A DNA stretch of 64,000 nucleotides, from positions 2,279,001-2,343,000 of the forward strand of contig CP048470.1 of the NCBI GenBank assembly GCA_025559845.1. Reading direction: 5' to 3'. Each line of letters opens with the position of its first letter. Position 1 is the stretch's first letter. Below the pieces are notes generated by a model. That model was not told the origin of the DNA. It made no database searches and saw only the letters and a program-made list of their open reading frames with translations. The translations under genes and the position numbers were made by a program. This DNA comes from Agrobacterium tumefaciens. Lineage in GTDB: Bacteria > Pseudomonadota > Alphaproteobacteria > Rhizobiales > Rhizobiaceae. Of the stretch, positions 45,254-53,974 are shown in pieces.

Positions 45254-47475
45254 GCCGTTTTCTCCAGAGTTTCCGATTGAGCAGACGAAATGCCCGCCAC
45301 ACGATTTTCGCGTCGCAAGCGACGTTCGCCGACGACGAGCTGAAAGCCGGTGATGACGACGATCATCACGACGATGAGCATTGAGGAATATGCGATTGCC
45401 ACACCATATTCGCCGTTCTCGACAAGTCCGACGATGTAGGATGTCGCCATGTTGTATTGCGCGCTAACAAGGAAGATGACTGCGCTGATCGACGTTATGG
45501 CGCGGACAAAGGAGTAGACGAGGGCTGCTGTGATCGCGGGTCGCAGCAGCGGCAGGATAACGTGTCGGATGGTCCGGAAGCTGTTGGCACGCAGGGTCAT
45601 AGAGGCCTCATCGAGGCTCTTGTCCAGTTGAGACATGGCCGCGATACCGCCGCGTACGCCAACCGGCATGTTGCGGAACACAAAGCAGGCAATCAGGATC
45701 AAAGCCGTGCCGGTCATTTCCAATGGCGGCAAGTTGAAGGCCATGATGTAGCTGATGCCGATCACAGTGCCCGGAATGGCGAAGCTCATCATCAGTGCGA
45801 ACTCGAACAGCTCGCGACCCGCAAATTTCTGTCGCACGATGATATAGGCGGTCGCAAGACCGACCGCTGCGGTCAGGGGCGCCGCAATTAGCGAAATCTC
45901 CATTGTCGTCCAGAACGAGTTCCAGGCCACGCCAGTCCAGGCGACGCCGCCATCTACAACCGAGAAGGAAAAAGCGCGCCGGTAATGATCAAGGGTAAGT
46001 GAATTGTCGAGGCCCCAGGTTTTGACGAAGCCACCAAACGCAATCATTCCATAGACGACAGCCGTGAACGCCATCCAGGGAATGACGATGACATGAACGA
46101 GAATAGAGACCGGCTTTGGCAAGGCTGCATGCTGACCGGAATCTCCTTTTCCGGTCACCGTTGCAAAGTTCTTCCCGGCTAGCCAGAAGCGCTGGGCGAT
46201 GAAAGCCGTGAGCGTAAAGCACAAAAGGATCATAGCGAGGACTGCGGCGCGCGATGGATCATTTTGTGAGCCGACGACCGCAAAGAAAATCTCGGTTGAG
46301 AGGACGCCGTGGCTGCCGCCGAGGACCAGTGGGTTTCCAAAGTCAGCCATGCTTTCGATGAAACCGATCAGAAAGGCATTGGCAAGGCCAGGCTTCATCA
46401 GAGGCAGCGACACTGCCCAGAAGGTACGCCAGCGCCCGGCCCGTAGCGTTTGTGAGGCTTCCTCCATCGAAGGACTAACGCCCTCGACAACTCCGATGAG
46501 GACTAGAAACGAGATCGGTGTAAACGAGAGCACCTGGGCAATCCAGATACCGGTGAGACCGTAAAGCCATCGGCTTGGCTCAATCCCGAAGAGATCAGAA
46601 AGTGTGATGGTGACGATGCCCGCTCGGCCGAAGAGGAGGGTCAGGGCAAGGCCGATGACGAATGGTGGCGTGATGATCGGCAGAACAGTTAGAAGCCGTA
46701 GCCCCTTCTTGAACCGAAAGCGGGTTCTGGTCGCAACCAGGGCAAACGCAAGACCAAGCAATGTCGACGCGCTGGCGGTCATGATCGCAAGAACGAGGGT
46801 ACGCCAGGCAACACCACAACGCGATCCATCGGTGATGCAGCCTAGGCTCCAGATTGAGCCGTCAGTGACGTTGCGAAAAAAACCATCGGAATTGAAGGAG
46901 CCATCAAAATCTTGGAAGCCGCCAACGAACATGCTGCCGATCGGATAGAAAACGAAAACCACGACGAGGAAAATAAGGACCGAGATTGTCGCAACGATGA
47001 AGGCGTCGCCCTTCATCGCGCCACGTTCAGCGAGACCAAATGAAAAAATAAGGACATAGGAGATTGCAGCGAGTACGGCGCCGGCGCCCATTGATGGCTG
47101 GCCGTCAGAGATCTGGCCAAAAAGCGTTTCAGCGATCGTCCAGTTCCAACCGGTGATGCCAATCGCAAGCCCCTGCAAAGCAAGAAAAAACAGACCGAGC
47201 AATCCAGACCAGCACAGGAGCCGGGCACGCAGCGTCGGATCGTTGATAAAGCGTGCAGCACATGAGGCGAGGAAGAGGGTAAGATTGAAGGCGAGCCACA
47301 ATTTGCCGTGCAGGAAGACCTGCAGCAGTGCCGGTGATGCGGATGGCGCCAGAGGATAATCTGCAACCCATCGGAAGGCATAAAACCCACTCTCGATGCG
47401 ATACCATGGCAGCAGGAGAAATGCCGCGAGCCCAAGCCAGAGCGTGAAGTCCAGTCGCCGGTTGCGGTAATCCAT
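45250..47475 (-). CDS. Double-domain ABC permease (AfuB/FbpB type)
   Basis: A 741-residue permease formed by two fused BPD_transp_1 halves plus extra N-terminal spans (about residues 10-190). EAA loops: EEASQTLRAGRWRTFWAVSLPLMKPGL in the first half and DEASMTLRANSFRTIRHVILPLLRPAI in the second. FbpB of iron importers is about 500-560 residues; the long form with extra spans is typical of AfuB-like and some phosphonate-type systems. I choose ATG 47475 (MDYRNRRLDF), with AGGGC about 9 bases upstream, over a frame beginning at 47544. Confidence 0.88.
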   Translation of the reverse strand: MDYRNRRLDFTLWLGLAAFLLLPWYRIESGFYAFRWVADYPLAPSASPALLQVFLHGKLWLAFNLTLFLASCAARFINDPTLRARLLCWSGLLGLFFLALQGLAIGITGWNWTIAETLFGQISDGQPSMGAGAVLAAISYVLIFSFGLAERGAMKGDAFIVATISVLIFLVVVFVFYPIGSMFVGGFQDFDGSFNSDGFFRNVTDGSIWSLGCITDGSRCGVAWRTLVLAIMTASASTLLGLAFALVATRTRFRFKKGLRLLTVLPIITPPFVIGLALTLLFGRAGIVTITLSDLFGIEPSRWLYGLTGIWIAQVLSFTPISFLVLIGVVEGVSPSMEEASQTLRAGRWRTFWAVSLPLMKPGLANAFLIGFIESMADFGNPLVLGGSHGVLSTEIFFAVVGSQNDPSRAAVLAMILLCFTLTAFIAQRFWLAGKNFATVTGKGDSGQHAALPKPVSILVHVIVIPWMAFTAVVYGMIAFGGFVKTWGLDNSLTLDHYRRAFSFSVVDGGVAWTGVAWNSFWTTMEISLIAAPLTAAVGLATAYIIVRQKFAGRELFEFALMMSFAIPGTVIGISYIMAFNLPPLEMTGTALILIACFVFRNMPVGVRGGIAAMSQLDKSLDEASMTLRANSFRTIRHVILPLLRPAITAALVYSFVRAITSISAVIFLVSAQYNMATSYIVGLVENGEYGVAIAYSSMLIVVMIVVITGFQLVVGERRLRRENRVAGISSAQSETLEKTA

Positions 47476-47599
47476 ATTGCAGTGCCCTTTGATAGCATGC
47501 CATGAACGCGCACGTGATCGCACGCTTCCAGATGGCGACGTCAAATCGGGTGGATGGAGGCGCCGAGGTCTCCCAATGGCGCCTCTAAGACCTCAGCGA

Positions 47600-48628
47600 T
47601 CAGTTGGCTTTTGCGCCAATTTCGCTATCCCAGCGTGACAGCAACGCCTTGCGTTTTTCGGGGTCGCCATAGACTTTGAAGTCGTAGTCGATCAGCTTGA
47701 TGTCCTCGAACTTCGGAGCCTCCTTGGGGACTTCCGCGTTCTTGTTTGAAGGGAGCTGGAAGGATTTGGCATCCTTCATATGCGACTGCACCTCGGCGGT
47801 GAGTGCCCAGTCATACCAGATTTTGGCGTTTTCCAGATTGCGGGCGCCCTTGACGATCGACATTGAGCCAATTTCGTAACCGGTTCCTTCGCAAGGAGCG
47901 ACTGCCTTGACCGGGAAGCCCTCGGCGATCTGGGCCACGGCGTCATGCATGAAGACGATCCCAATGGCCGTCTCTCCGCGGGCAGCAGCTTTCACAGGCG
48001 CGGACCCGGACTTCGTGTACTGAGAAATATTGGCGTTAAGCTTGCCGAGATACTCGAACGCCTTGTCTTCACCCATGATCTGTACGAGCGAGGCAAGGGC
48101 TGTATAGGCTGTGCCCGATGAGTTCGGATTGGCAATCTGGATTTCGCCCTTGAAGGCAGGGTTCAATAGGTCCGCCCAGCACTTCGGCTCAGCGTAGCCC
48201 TTGGTTTTGAAGATGTCGGTGTTGTAACCCCATCCAAGCGCGCCCGCATAAACTCCGACAGTCTTGTAGCCGGCACTTTCCGCCTGTTTTTTCGCCCAAT
48301 CCTGAAGTTGGTCAAGCATTGGGGACTTGTATTCCTGCGTCAGATTTTCAGATGCGGCCTGCAAGTGCGGGTCACCGGTGCCGGCCCACCAGACGTCGGT
48401 TTTCGGGTTTCGCGCTTCTGCACGGATTTTTGCATAGGTCTCGCCTGAGGACAGGCGAACCATATTGACGGTAATTCCCTTCTCCTTCTCGAACATTCCC
48501 TTCATCTGTTCGCAGATAACAACATCTGCCGAGCATATGAGATTAAGGTCGCCAGCCGCCAAGGCCGTGCCTGCATGAAAGGCAAAACCAGCCAAAAGAC
48601 CGGCTGCTGCAATATGCGCTGCACCCAT
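47600..48628 (-). CDS. Periplasmic binding protein (AfuA-like)
   Basis: A 342-residue extracellular solute-binding protein of the FbpA/AfuA class. Signal peptide MGAAHIAAAGLLAGFAFHAG, then LNLICSADVVICEQMKGMFEKE. The segments VWWAGTGDPH, NPNSSGTAYTALASLVQ, SGSAPVKAAARGETAIGI and CEGTGYEIGSMSIVKGARN fit AfuA, which in Actinobacillus binds glucose-6-phosphate and related sugar phosphates rather than iron. The iron-binding tyrosine pair of FbpA is not evident. GGAGG lies 5 bases before the ATG. With a phosphatase gene at the end and a LacI regulator in front, a phosphorylated carbohydrate is the best guess. Confidence 0.85.
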   Translation of the reverse strand: MGAAHIAAAGLLAGFAFHAGTALAAGDLNLICSADVVICEQMKGMFEKEKGITVNMVRLSSGETYAKIRAEARNPKTDVWWAGTGDPHLQAASENLTQEYKSPMLDQLQDWAKKQAESAGYKTVGVYAGALGWGYNTDIFKTKGYAEPKCWADLLNPAFKGEIQIANPNSSGTAYTALASLVQIMGEDKAFEYLGKLNANISQYTKSGSAPVKAAARGETAIGIVFMHDAVAQIAEGFPVKAVAPCEGTGYEIGSMSIVKGARNLENAKIWYDWALTAEVQSHMKDAKSFQLPSNKNAEVPKEAPKFEDIKLIDYDFKVYGDPEKRKALLSRWDSEIGAKAN

Positions 48629-48668
48629 AATTTCCTCCCAGATTTGAAAGGCGCCTCCACGCCCCACG

Positions 48669-48688
48669 CTTTGCAAGCGTGTGCAAAG
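48669..48688. promoter_or_regulatory. LacI-type operator A (next to the AfuA-like gene)
   Basis: Inverted repeat CTTTGCA (48669-48675) / TGCAAAG (48682-48688), spacer 6 bases, 41 bases before the AfuA-like start. Core TTGCA-N6-TGCAA equals that of operator B. Confidence 0.65.
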
Positions 48689-48767
48689 AGTTCCTCATGG
48701 TAAGCGGGATGTCAATCATTAATGATATGAAAATCCATGATAGGGATCGCTCTCTGACATCATTTTG

Positions 48768-48783
48768 TTGCACAGCTTTGCAA
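48768..48783. promoter_or_regulatory. LacI-type operator B (next to the lacI-type gene)
   Basis: TTGCA (48768-48772) / TGCAA (48779-48783), spacer 6 bases, 39 bases before the LacI-type ATG. Same core as operator A; the centres are 97 bases apart, about nine helical turns, suitable for a repression loop. Confidence 0.6.
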
Positions 48784-48821
48784 TCTTATGGCATTGCTGA
48801 TGTTGGAAGCGGTGAGGGGTG

Positions 48822-49832
48822 ATGAAGGAACGCAAGGTTTTTGTGAGCGCGAAAGAAGTGGCCGAGCACGCTGGCGTCTCGCGCTCTGCCGTGTCGCGCA
48901 CGTTCACGCCCGGTGCCAGCGTATCGCCCGATACGCGCAGACGCGTCACGGAGGCAGCCGAGGCGCTTGGATATCATGTCAATCAGCTCGCACGTGGTCT
49001 CATGCGCAACGAAAGCGGGATTGTGTGCCTTGTGGTTTCAGATCTCAGTACGCCCTATCGCTCTTCCCTGATCCGTGCGCTCACGGAACGGCTGCAAGCC
49101 GCAGGTAAGGTCGCAATGCTGATCGATACCGACCGGACTGACGGAAGTGTCGAGGCAGCCTTGAAGCAGGCAATCCGCTACCGGGCTGACGCATCGGTCA
49201 TCCTTTCTGGCATGCCTGACAAATCGATCACGGATACGTGTCTTCGCAACGGGCAGCGTCTCGTTCTCATCAATCGCGATGATCAGCAAGACGGGCCTTT
49301 ACGCATCAATCTGGATGATCGTGAAGCCGCAAGACTCGCTGTACTCGCATTCCTGAGGGCCGGTTGTCGCGATTTCGCTTTTGCAAATTCCGCGGCAATG
49401 ACGCCAAGCCTGATGGCGCGCGAGGAAGGCTTCCTGAGCGCTGCCAGAGAACACGGTATCGAAGTCAAGGTGGAGCGGTATGGACCGACCTCATATCAGA
49501 GCGGTGTCGTGTTGGCGCAGCGTATCATGACCGGTGCCAAGCGACCCGATGCAGTTTTTTGCGTCACTGATCTGGTCGCTTGCGGTTTCATGGATGCGGC
49601 ACGTCACAAGTTCGGGATCGACGTACCCGGCGAACTATGCATCATCGGTTTCGATGACATCGAACAGGGCAGCTGGACCTCGTACGATCTGACGACCTTT
49701 GCACAACCCGTGGTCCAAATTGCCGATGCGGCAGTCAGTTGGCTAAGCCGCGAGCCGGATTTCGGCGAAACGACGCCGTCAATCTTGCTGCATGCCGAGC
49801 TTCAATGGCGGGGTTCCGTTAGGGCAGGTTGA
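48822..49832 (+). CDS. LacI-family transcriptional regulator
   Basis: A 336-residue LacI/GalR protein. N-terminal helix-turn-helix VSAKEVAEHAGVSRSAVSRTFTPGASVSPDTRRRVTEAAEALGY split over residues 8-52 with the hinge helix region VNQLARGLM; C-terminal sugar-binding-type sensor domain with DAVFCVTDLVACGFMDAARHKFGI and IIGFDDIEQGSW. ATG 48822 has GAGGGG about 4-5 bases upstream; a GTG one codon earlier is possible. It diverges from the Afu-type operon, and the two matched operators in between point to control of that operon and of itself. Confidence 0.9.
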   Translation: MKERKVFVSAKEVAEHAGVSRSAVSRTFTPGASVSPDTRRRVTEAAEALGYHVNQLARGLMRNESGIVCLVVSDLSTPYRSSLIRALTERLQAAGKVAMLIDTDRTDGSVEAALKQAIRYRADASVILSGMPDKSITDTCLRNGQRLVLINRDDQQDGPLRINLDDREAARLAVLAFLRAGCRDFAFANSAAMTPSLMAREEGFLSAAREHGIEVKVERYGPTSYQSGVVLAQRIMTGAKRPDAVFCVTDLVACGFMDAARHKFGIDVPGELCIIGFDDIEQGSWTSYDLTTFAQPVVQIADAAVSWLSREPDFGETTPSILLHAELQWRGSVRAG

Positions 49833-49908
49833 TCGTGATGCTTGACCCTGAACTTCGTTTGCGTCAGGTCACCTTGACGTAACGTGATCATCGGGAAGTG
49901 TCGGGATA

Positions 49909-50349
49909 ATGATAACCAGCCTGGGGGTTTATGCGGGTTTGTTTTTCGCCGCCTTCGTCGCCGCGACAATCCTGCCGATGCAATCCGAAGCCGCGCTCGT
50001 CGCTCTGATATCCCTGAAATCTTATCCTATATGGCTACTCGTTGTCGTCGCAAGTTTCGGAAATGTCGCAGGTTCGATTGTCAACTGGCTCCTGGGACGC
50101 GGCATCGAGCATTTTCGCGACCGGTCGTGGTTCCCGGTTAAAGAAGCAGCGCTTGGCCGTGCCCAGGCCTGGTACCATCGCTACGGGAAGTGGTCGTTAC
50201 TTTTGAGCTGGGCACCGCTGATCGGTGATCCCCTAACGGTCGCGGCCGGTATCATGCGCGAGCCGTTCGGGCCCTTTTTGTTCCTCGTCACCGTCGCCAA
50301 GGTCGGCCGTTACGTTGTGCTCGCGCTGTTAACGGTGAACTTTCTCTGA
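49909..50349 (+). CDS. YqaA/DedA-family inner-membrane protein
   Basis: A 146-residue membrane protein with about four hydrophobic segments, of the YqaA branch of the SNARE-associated/DedA superfamily. Landmarks: FFAAFVAATILPMQSEAALVALI near the start, NVAGSIVNWLLGRG, and the RYGKWSLLLSWAPLIGDPLTVAAG loop (about 90-113). Length equals E. coli YqaA (142). Its biochemical role is not settled; DedA relatives help lipid-carrier or membrane homeostasis. It stands alone 76 bases after the LacI-type gene. Confidence 0.85.
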   Translation: MITSLGVYAGLFFAAFVAATILPMQSEAALVALISLKSYPIWLLVVVASFGNVAGSIVNWLLGRGIEHFRDRSWFPVKEAALGRAQAWYHRYGKWSLLLSWAPLIGDPLTVAAGIMREPFGPFLFLVTVAKVGRYVVLALLTVNFL

Positions 50350-50638
50350 GTGTCTGACTTGTGCCCTCGAGTAAAAGGCCCTGACGGACTACCTGCGCTA
50401 TTCAGGAAAGCCAGGAGATCCATCTGCGTGAGGTTATGGCAGTCCGCTTGGCCGGGCGCAGTCGATACCGACAAACGCTCACGTCGTCGTATGTAAAGCA
50501 GACAAGGTCGATGATGAAACATTACCTGGAGGGGCGAGCCTAAAATGAGGACGTTCGCCGGTTAAGGCTGGGAGCGCGATCCGAGATCCTCTTACGGATC
50601 AACGCTCATTCCTGGGTGGAAGATCAACTCCCACGTCG

Positions 50639-50887
50639 TCAACGCGAAATTTTGTTCGCCAAACGGACCCCTGGACCGCTCCCGTTTTCTGGGATGAACT
50701 CAACGCCCGCGGTCTCTAACGCGGTCGACAGCGCCGTGAGCGTTGTCTGCCGCGCGATAGTTTGTGCGCTCTCGAGTCTGGCCAGAGTTCGAACCGTCAC
50801 ACCGGATGCAACTGCTAAGTCTTCCCGCGTCCAATCAATCAACGCTCGGGCTGCTCGTATTTGTGCGGGATAAATGTCCTTTTTCAT
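50639..50887 (-). CDS. XRE-family helix-turn-helix regulator, 82 residues
   Basis: A small Cro/CI-type protein. HTH_3 spans residues 6-60: IRAARALIDWTREDLAVASGVTVRTLARLESAQ, then the helix TLTALSTALETAGVEFI. ATG 50887 (MKKDIYPAQ) is preferred to frame starts at 50923. It diverges from the exported-protein gene at 51016, and the gap of 128 bases holds three copies of the heptamer ATGTCAT, one of which overlaps this start codon, so autoregulation is likely. No toxin partner lies beside it. Confidence 0.85.
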   Translation of the reverse strand: MKKDIYPAQIRAARALIDWTREDLAVASGVTVRTLARLESAQTIARQTTLTALSTALETAGVEFIPENGSGPGVRLANKISR

Positions 50888-50923
50888 GTCATTTCCGCTT
50901 GCAAATGTCATGAAAAATGACAT
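50886..50923. promoter_or_regulatory. Triple-heptamer control region of the XRE gene
   Basis: ATGTCAT at 50886-50892 and 50905-50911, and its inverse ATGACAT at 50917-50923. The last two form a palindrome with a 5-base spacer; the first overlaps the XRE start codon. Probable operator of the XRE protein. Confidence 0.6.
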
Positions 50924-51015
50924 TAAATTGTGCTTGTAAATACGCTGCGGCCGCTCAAGTTGCTCGCAACATCGTGTACGGCCTTACCACAACTGGTCTG
51001 CGAGGAGCTCAGCGC

Positions 51016-51669
51016 ATGGCTGATTCTGACAATAGCACGACTTTGCCTTTCGTCACCCGCAGGACGGTACTTGGCGGTACCGCCGTGGCATTGGGAACGT
51101 GGGGCTCTTGTGCCCTCACCAACAATACGATTGCAGGAGAAATCCCCCCGGACCCTGTCGTGGCGCTGTGGCACCAATGGCAAGATGCCCACCACCTGAC
51201 ACGAAATTATTGCCATCGGCAGCAAGGTCTGGAACAGCAGCTCGTTGAAACTATTGGCTTCCCTCGTGCCATAATCCCGTTCTCCGATGGCGAACAAGTG
51301 ACTGTATTTTCGCTTGAGGACATCCATGAATTTTTGCGTCTCGAGCTTGAGGAGGCGGCCGCGTGCGCCAAGGCGGAAGCTGAGTTCGCAGCTCACAAGT
51401 TGCGATGGGATAAGGCCGATCAGGAAATTGGATATTCCGCGATGATGCAGGCCGAGCGGGAAGCTGGGGATCGAGCCGAAGATCTGGTCGATGCCATGGC
51501 GACCACACCTGCGACATCTCTCGTCGGTGTCGCGGCCAAGCTGGACGCTGTATTGCGCAAAGGAAATATCCGGGCAGACGGCTCCGGGTTTCCTTGGCCT
51601 CAGATCCGGTCGGCGCTTGATGACCTTGCACGGCTTGCGCTGCATGGGCCCCAAGCGGATGCTCGATGA
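51016..51669 (+). CDS. Hypothetical protein with Tat-like signal, 217 residues
   Basis: I do not recognise the family. ATG 51016 has GAGGAG about 8 bases upstream. The N-terminus FVTRRTVLGGTAVALGTWGS carries a twin-arginine pair followed by a hydrophobic stretch, so export or membrane anchoring is plausible. The middle is helical and rich in E and A (LELEEAAACAKAEAEFAAHKL, about 110-130), probably a coiled coil, and includes ALWHQWQDAHHLTRNYCHRQ. Similar small proteins are usually labelled hypothetical in rhizobia and often lie on prophage-like or plasmid DNA. Its XRE neighbour may control it. Confidence 0.65.
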   Translation: MADSDNSTTLPFVTRRTVLGGTAVALGTWGSCALTNNTIAGEIPPDPVVALWHQWQDAHHLTRNYCHRQQGLEQQLVETIGFPRAIIPFSDGEQVTVFSLEDIHEFLRLELEEAAACAKAEAEFAAHKLRWDKADQEIGYSAMMQAEREAGDRAEDLVDAMATTPATSLVGVAAKLDAVLRKGNIRADGSGFPWPQIRSALDDLARLALHGPQADAR

Positions 51670-51746
51670 AACATCCGCCTTGCGTCCGACCGGGGTAGGG
51701 CGCGCGACGGCGCTCCCAAATTGCGCCGCCGCCAGCCCTGGCAACA

Positions 51747-52952
51747 TCACGCCGTATGCTGGTCCCAGGATGTGAACGGATCGGCGAGATGGCGCCAGCC
51801 GTCGGGTTTGAAAGATGCACTATCGATCAGGCATGCGTCGAGTTGCGTTCGCAAGTCCTTTTCGTCCATCGGGTCTGCGCCGATAAACACGATCTCCTGC
51901 CGTCTGTCGCCCCAAACCGGATCGAGATATGGCTTCATCATAGCAAGAAATTCGGGTTCGCGCGGCCAGCGCTCTTTGGGTACCGCAGACCACCAGAGCC
52001 CCATTTTTCCGGTGCGTACCAATGCACCTGCCTGGGAAATTTCGCCAACGAAATCGGGGCGTGTTGCTAACCAGAAGAAACCCTTTGCACGAACCACGCC
52101 CGGCCAGGTGCGATCGATAAAGCGTTGAAAGAGCACGGGATCGAACGGCTTGCGCGCCCGATACACAAAAGAGCGTATCCCGTATTCTTCAGTTTCGGGA
52201 AGATGGTCCTTAAAACCATGCAATTCCTTGAACCATAAGGGATGCTCTTCTGCTTTTTGAAAGTCGAAACGGCCAGTCCCCAGAACCTCCTTCAGATTCA
52301 CCTGGCCGAAATCGGCCTCAAGGAGCTTGGCATCCGGGTTAAGCCCGACGATGATCTTGCGTGCTGCATCGAGCTGTTCGGTCGTTGCCATGGCGACCTT
52401 GTTGAGGATTACGACATCGGCGAATTCAATCTGCTCGACCAGAAGGTCAACAATCGTGCGGTTATCGCCGTCACCAGCCGTTTCACCACGGTCAGACAGA
52501 AAATCGGAGGAGCTGTAATCCTGAAGGAGATTAGCGGCGTCCACGACTGTCACCATCGTGTCGAGCCTTGCGACATCTGAGAGGCTGCGTCCATCCTCGT
52601 CACGAAAGTCAAAGGTTGCCGCGACAGGTAGGGGTTCCGCGATACCGGTCGATTCGATCAGCAGGTAGTCGAACCGATCCTGCTCAGCCAACGCCCGCAC
52701 CTCGGTCAAGAGATCGTCACGCAATGTGCAACAGATGCAGCCGTTGGTCATTTCAACGAGTTGCTCTTCAGTCCTTGAAAGATTGGCGCCACCATCCCGG
52801 ACGAGGGCAGCGTCAATGTTGATTTCACTCATGTCGTTGACGATGAGTGCAACCCGTAAACCCTCGCGGTTGGCAAGAATATGATTGAGGAGGGTTGTTT
52901 TTCCGGCGCCAAGGAAGCCAGACAGGACGGTGACTGGAAGTTTTTTTAACAC
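51747..52952 (-). CDS. yciC: CobW/COG0523 G3E GTPase, zinc metallochaperone (YciC/ZigA-like)
   Basis: A 401-residue P-loop GTPase. Walker [10 protein letters not shown] (near 12-20), metal motif GCICC (CxCC, near 71-75), Walker B region [11 protein letters not shown], base motif NKVA, and a C-terminal CobW_C domain. The COG0523 group is induced by zinc shortage and is thought to hand metal to client proteins. GTG 52952 is the start (AGGA and AGAG upstream). It diverges from troCBA across three Zur-type boxes, the same arrangement reported for Agrobacterium yciC/troCBA. Confidence 0.9.
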   Translation of the reverse strand: MLKKLPVTVLSGFLGAGKTTLLNHILANREGLRVALIVNDMSEINIDAALVRDGGANLSRTEEQLVEMTNGCICCTLRDDLLTEVRALAEQDRFDYLLIESTGIAEPLPVAATFDFRDEDGRSLSDVARLDTMVTVVDAANLLQDYSSSDFLSDRGETAGDGDNRTIVDLLVEQIEFADVVILNKVAMATTEQLDAARKIIVGLNPDAKLLEADFGQVNLKEVLGTGRFDFQKAEEHPLWFKELHGFKDHLPETEEYGIRSFVYRARKPFDPVLFQRFIDRTWPGVVRAKGFFWLATRPDFVGEISQAGALVRTGKMGLWWSAVPKERWPREPEFLAMMKPYLDPVWGDRRQEIVFIGADPMDEKDLRTQLDACLIDSASFKPDGWRHLADPFTSWDQHTA

Positions 52953-53012
52953 GATCTCTTTTCCTGGTTTTTACGCACAGGGAACTGTTTTCGCCCTGGG
53001 CGTATTTCATCT

Positions 53013-53029
53013 ATGTAATGTAATAACAT
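53013..53029. promoter_or_regulatory. Zur-type box 1 (yciC side)
   Basis: ATGTAAT-gta-ATAACAT, matching the consensus ATGTWATNNNATWACAT seen three times in this gap. It lies 61 bases before the yciC start and probably represses yciC when zinc is sufficient. Confidence 0.75.
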
Positions 53030-53097
53030 AACTGAATGCGATCCTGTCAAACGCTATCTGCGGGATTTTTGCCCACAGGCATCATTTCCAAAATTTA

Positions 53098-53114
53098 ATG
53101 TTATTTCATTACAT
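53098..53114. promoter_or_regulatory. Zur-type box 2 (troC side)
   Basis: ATGTTAT-ttc-ATTACAT, second copy of the 17-bp pattern, 29 bases before box 3 (centre to centre). Confidence 0.75.
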
Positions 53115-53126
53115 CTCAATTGACCA

Positions 53127-53143
53127 ATGTAATAACATTACAT
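53127..53143. promoter_or_regulatory. Zur-type box 3 (troC side)
   Basis: ATGTAAT-aac-ATTACAT, a perfect palindrome with 7-base arms, 40 bases before the troC ATG. Confidence 0.78.
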
Positions 53144-53182
53144 AAGTGATGAGGCTCAGTTGAATACCCGACGGAGTGATCG

Positions 53183-53974
53183 ATGGACGATCCTTGCCTC
53201 TCATTCAAGGAATTGACTTTAGGATATAACGGACAACCCGCTTTGTTGCGCCTGCATGCCGAGATCTCAAAGGGTTCGCTTACGGCGATCGTCGGCGCGA
53301 ACGGTTCGGGGAAATCCACCCTTTTGAAGTCGATAGCGGGAATTATCGCCCCACTTTCGGGTGAATGCCTTAAGGCTTCCGGTGTCTCTGTCGCATACCT
53401 GCCGCAACAGTCTGCATTGGACCGCAGCTTTCCAGCAGAGGTGCGTGATCTCGTTTCACTTGGCTTGTGGCCGAGACGAGGCCTTCTTGGCCGGTTCACG
53501 TCTGGTGATCGAGGTGCCATAAGCGAGGCGCTGGCGACCGTCGGTCTTGCGGGCTACGAGCGCAAGGGGATTGATGCGCTCTCCGGCGGGCAGCTTCAAC
53601 GCGCTCTCTTCGCCAGGACCATCCTGCAGAAGGCAGATCTCATCCTTCTTGATGAGCCTTTCAACGCCGTTGATGAGAAGACCGTTGCCGAGCTAATGGC
53701 TGTCATCGCTGGGTGGATCGGAGAAGGCCGCACCGTCATCACAGTCCTCCATGACTACGACATTGTTCGTCAGCACTTCTCCACATGTATGCTTCTTGCA
53801 CGTCGTCTCGTTGGTTTCGGTCCGACCGAGGAGATTCTCCAGCCCGCCATGTTACGTCAGGCAAGGCGGCTTTACGAAACCGAGGGCGAAACTGCTTTCT
53901 GGTGCGAACCTGCCGAGCAAGTGTCCTCCTATCAGAATTCACACTCGGTCCGAGGCTTGCATGCCGCTGTTTGA
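53183..53974 (+). CDS. troC: Zinc ABC transporter ATP-binding protein (TroC/ZnuC type)
   Basis: A 263-residue metal-type ABC ATPase: Walker A GANGSGKST (near 37-45), LSGGQLQRALFAR, Walker B LILLDEPFNAVDE, switch H in VLHDYDIV. GGAG lies 6 bases before the ATG. It overlaps the permease gene by 14 bases. With troB and troA it forms a cluster A-1 metal importer; the Zur-type boxes and yciC point to zinc rather than manganese. The symbols follow the Agrobacterium naming for a second zinc system beside znuABC. Confidence 0.9.
   Translation: MDDPCLSFKELTLGYNGQPALLRLHAEISKGSLTAIVGANGSGKSTLLKSIAGIIAPLSGECLKASGVSVAYLPQQSALDRSFPAEVRDLVSLGLWPRRGLLGRFTSGDRGAISEALATVGLAGYERKGIDALSGGQLQRALFARTILQKADLILLDEPFNAVDEKTVAELMAVIAGWIGEGRTVITVLHDYDIVRQHFSTCMLLARRLVGFGPTEEILQPAMLRQARRLYETEGETAFWCEPAEQVSSYQNSHSVRGLHAAV

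Noticed and set aside
47600..48628. Ferric-iron importer (FbpABC)
   Set aside because: The binding protein lacks an evident tyrosine-pair iron site and resembles AfuA; LacI control and a phosphatase gene do not fit iron uptake.
50310..50522. 70-codon leftward frame between the YqaA-like and XRE genes
   Set aside because: No ribosome site or family features; I see nothing else in the gap 50350-50638.
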